NCBI RefSeq assembly: GCF_009939225.1
Contig: NZ_JAACJR010000003.1
Location: 434,001-498,000 of the forward strand
Direction: 5' to 3'
Length of the DNA: 64,000 bases
Origin: Sediminibacterium soli
GTDB lineage: Bacteria > Bacteroidota > Bacteroidia > Chitinophagales > Chitinophagaceae
The position numbers and the translations under genes were made by a program. The notes beneath the pieces are model-generated. The model was not told the origin of the DNA. It saw only the letters and a program-made list of their open reading frames with translations, and did no database searches. Positions 62,896 through 64,000 of the stretch are shown in pieces. Each line of letters opens with the position of its first letter. Positions within the stretch are counted from its first letter, which is position 1.

Positions 62896-64000
62896 TCAAT
62901 AATCTATTTCAAGCTTCAGTCTTTCCTTCAGTTCACGGATCAGCGGGTATTGCCGGGCGATGTGTTCAAATTTCTGCTTGCTGTTCAAACGCATATGAAT
63001 AGGCACATCTTCTTTTTCCGAAGCTTCCACCAGCACATCAAAAGCGATGGCCCGGTTGCTGAACGCTTTTTGCAGGTGATCCAGCAGCACCATGCGTTCC
63101 TGCTCGATAAAATTCTGGGAGATCACCGTGGAAACCGTTGCCGTAAAACGCACTTCGTTCTCGATGACCAGCCTGGCCGTTTTAAAAGTGCCTACAGAAG
63201 AATGCTTCGCCTGTTTTTCGAGGATGGCGATATAACTGTCCCAGGTAACCGCGAGTTTCTCCATCGACAGCAACTCCGCCTCTGCCACTTCCTGTATCTC
63301 GTACTGGTTGCCATACCTGGTGCGCAGCGTATCAAGCAGACTGTTCTTTTTGCCATTACCGGCAGCGGAGTGCCTGGGTGCCTGGGTGGCTGCCGGCATC
63401 ACCGGCGGCGGCATATCCGCTGCTGGTTTTATCCTGGGCTGCGCAGCCGGTTCAGGCTGAACGACCGGCTGTTCGATGTATAATTTGGCCGCGGTTTTTT
63501 GCTTTGAGGGGGTAGCCATAAACTGAACAGGCTGCACTTCTTTTGTGCGGAAGGCTACCGGTCCGTCAATTCGTTTTTTTTTACTGACGGTGCCATTGGC
63601 CGATGAAAGATCGATGGCCTGCTGCAGAAAATTAAGTTTGATCAGTGTCAGCTCCACATGCAGCCGCTTGTTGCGAGCCATTTTGTAATTGATCTCCGCC
63701 TCGTTCAAAATATTCAGTGCGCTGACCAGGTACGAAAAACTGATTTTCCGGGCTGTTTCGGTGTATTTGTCCTGCATGCCTTCCACCGCTTCCAGCAGTG
63801 ATGCGGATTTGGCGTCTCTGCAGACAAGCAGGTTGCGAATGAATTCTGCAAAGCCATTCAGCACCAGGTCGCCTTCAAATCCTTTTCGGTTGATCTCGTC
63901 GTAAAGCAGCATGGCCGCCGCCATATCCTGCTGCTGCATGGCTTCGAGCAGTTTGAAATAATAGTCTTCATCCAGTATGTTCAGGTGCTCCAGTGTGTTC
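62896..64000 (-). CDS. dnaX: DNA polymerase III subunit gamma/tau, C-terminal part (cut by window edge)
   Basis: The frame is open to the right edge and covers about 367 C-terminal residues. The part nearest the edge (NTLEHLNILDEDYYFKLLEA, then GDLVLNGFAEFIRNLLVCRD) matches the end of clamp-loader domain II/III of DnaX. A Pro/Ala/Gln-rich linker (about 190-235) and a tau-type C-terminal domain follow. The ATPase domain lies outside the window. The C-terminal domain is expected to contact the polymerase or helicase; Bacteroidota versions differ much from E. coli tau. Confidence 0.85.
   Translation of the reverse strand, partial: NTLEHLNILDEDYYFKLLEAMQQQDMAAAMLLYDEINRKGFEGDLVLNGFAEFIRNLLVCRDAKSASLLEAVEGMQDKYTETARKISFSYLVSALNILNEAEINYKMARNKRLHVELTLIKLNFLQQAIDLSSANGTVSKKKRIDGPVAFRTKEVQPVQFMATPSKQKTAAKLYIEQPVVQPEPAAQPRIKPAADMPPPVMPAATQAPRHSAAGNGKKNSLLDTLRTRYGNQYEIQEVAEAELLSMEKLAVTWDSYIAILEKQAKHSSVGTFKTARLVIENEVRFTATVSTVISQNFIEQERMVLLDHLQKAFSNRAIAFDVLVEASEKEDVPIHMRLNSKQKFEHIARQYPLIRELKERLKLEIDY

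Noticed and set aside
1..64000. tRNA, rRNA, insertion sequence, integrase or phage genes
   Set aside because: Reading both strands I found no cloverleaf-like sequence with a recognisable T-arm, no transposase motifs and no attachment-site duplications; a tRNAscan or Infernal run would be decisive.

Overview
The window looks like chromosomal DNA of a Bacteroidota member, most likely family Chitinophagaceae. The evidence is a SusC/SusD pair heading a glycan-use locus, the gliding/type IX secretion core gldKLMN, several TonB receptors with carboxypeptidase-regulatory-like N-termini, ECF sigma regulation, a type IX sorting domain and recurrent TAnnTTTG promoter boxes just upstream of genes. I saw no tRNA, rRNA, CRISPR array, insertion sequence or phage gene. 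The family assignment is inference.

Region 1 (1-13900) is one plus-strand polysaccharide-utilisation operon for sialic acid. SusC-like (cut by the left edge) and SusD-like proteins capture and import the glycan. A hairpin follows, then N-acetylneuraminate lyase, a NanM-type mutarotase, an MFS sialate transporter, a sialidase, an AGE-family epimerase, a sialate O-acetylesterase and a two-domain SGNH esterase plus GH20 hexosaminidase. Most junctions overlap or are a few bases long. The encoded route would be: de-O-acetylate, cleave sialic acid, trim the exposed amino sugar, import, rotate the anomer, split to ManNAc and epimerise to GlcNAc.

Region 2 (13900-31060) holds small membrane proteins with MarC, and a BtuB-like receptor plus a Cys-rich protein behind a cobalamin riboswitch. 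An amino-acid permease with a Cys/Met PLP enzyme follows, then a TolC/MacA-type efflux pair, gpsA, hemW, DUF4271 and hemD. The region ends with an AT-rich island of three small unknown proteins and a DUF255 thioredoxin-fold protein.

Region 3 (31060-44300) carries gldKLMN, uvrC, an ECF sigma factor with a membrane-anchored partner, and a DUF1800/DUF1501 pair. The DUF1501 protein bears a type IX sorting domain, so secretion machine and candidate cargo are about 6.5 kb apart.

Region 4 (44300-51800) contains two ZnuD-like TonB receptors facing each other. Each has a different palindromic operator over its promoter, suggesting metal control by two different regulators. A class C acid phosphatase and a DUF2721 protein follow.

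Region 5 (51900-64000) has an ABC exporter bracketed by palindromic repeats, a short glycosyltransferase/methyltransferase cluster, and housekeeping genes: an RNase H-like protein, engB, gpmI, nadC, an eIF1-like factor, a CDGSH Fe-S protein and the 3' part of dnaX, cut by the right edge.

The least explained signals are the nested intergenic palindromes, the 10-bp-phased repeat block before the permease, the two metal operators, the esterase-hexosaminidase fusion and the inner-membrane-anchored protein with an outer-membrane-barrel-like C-terminus.
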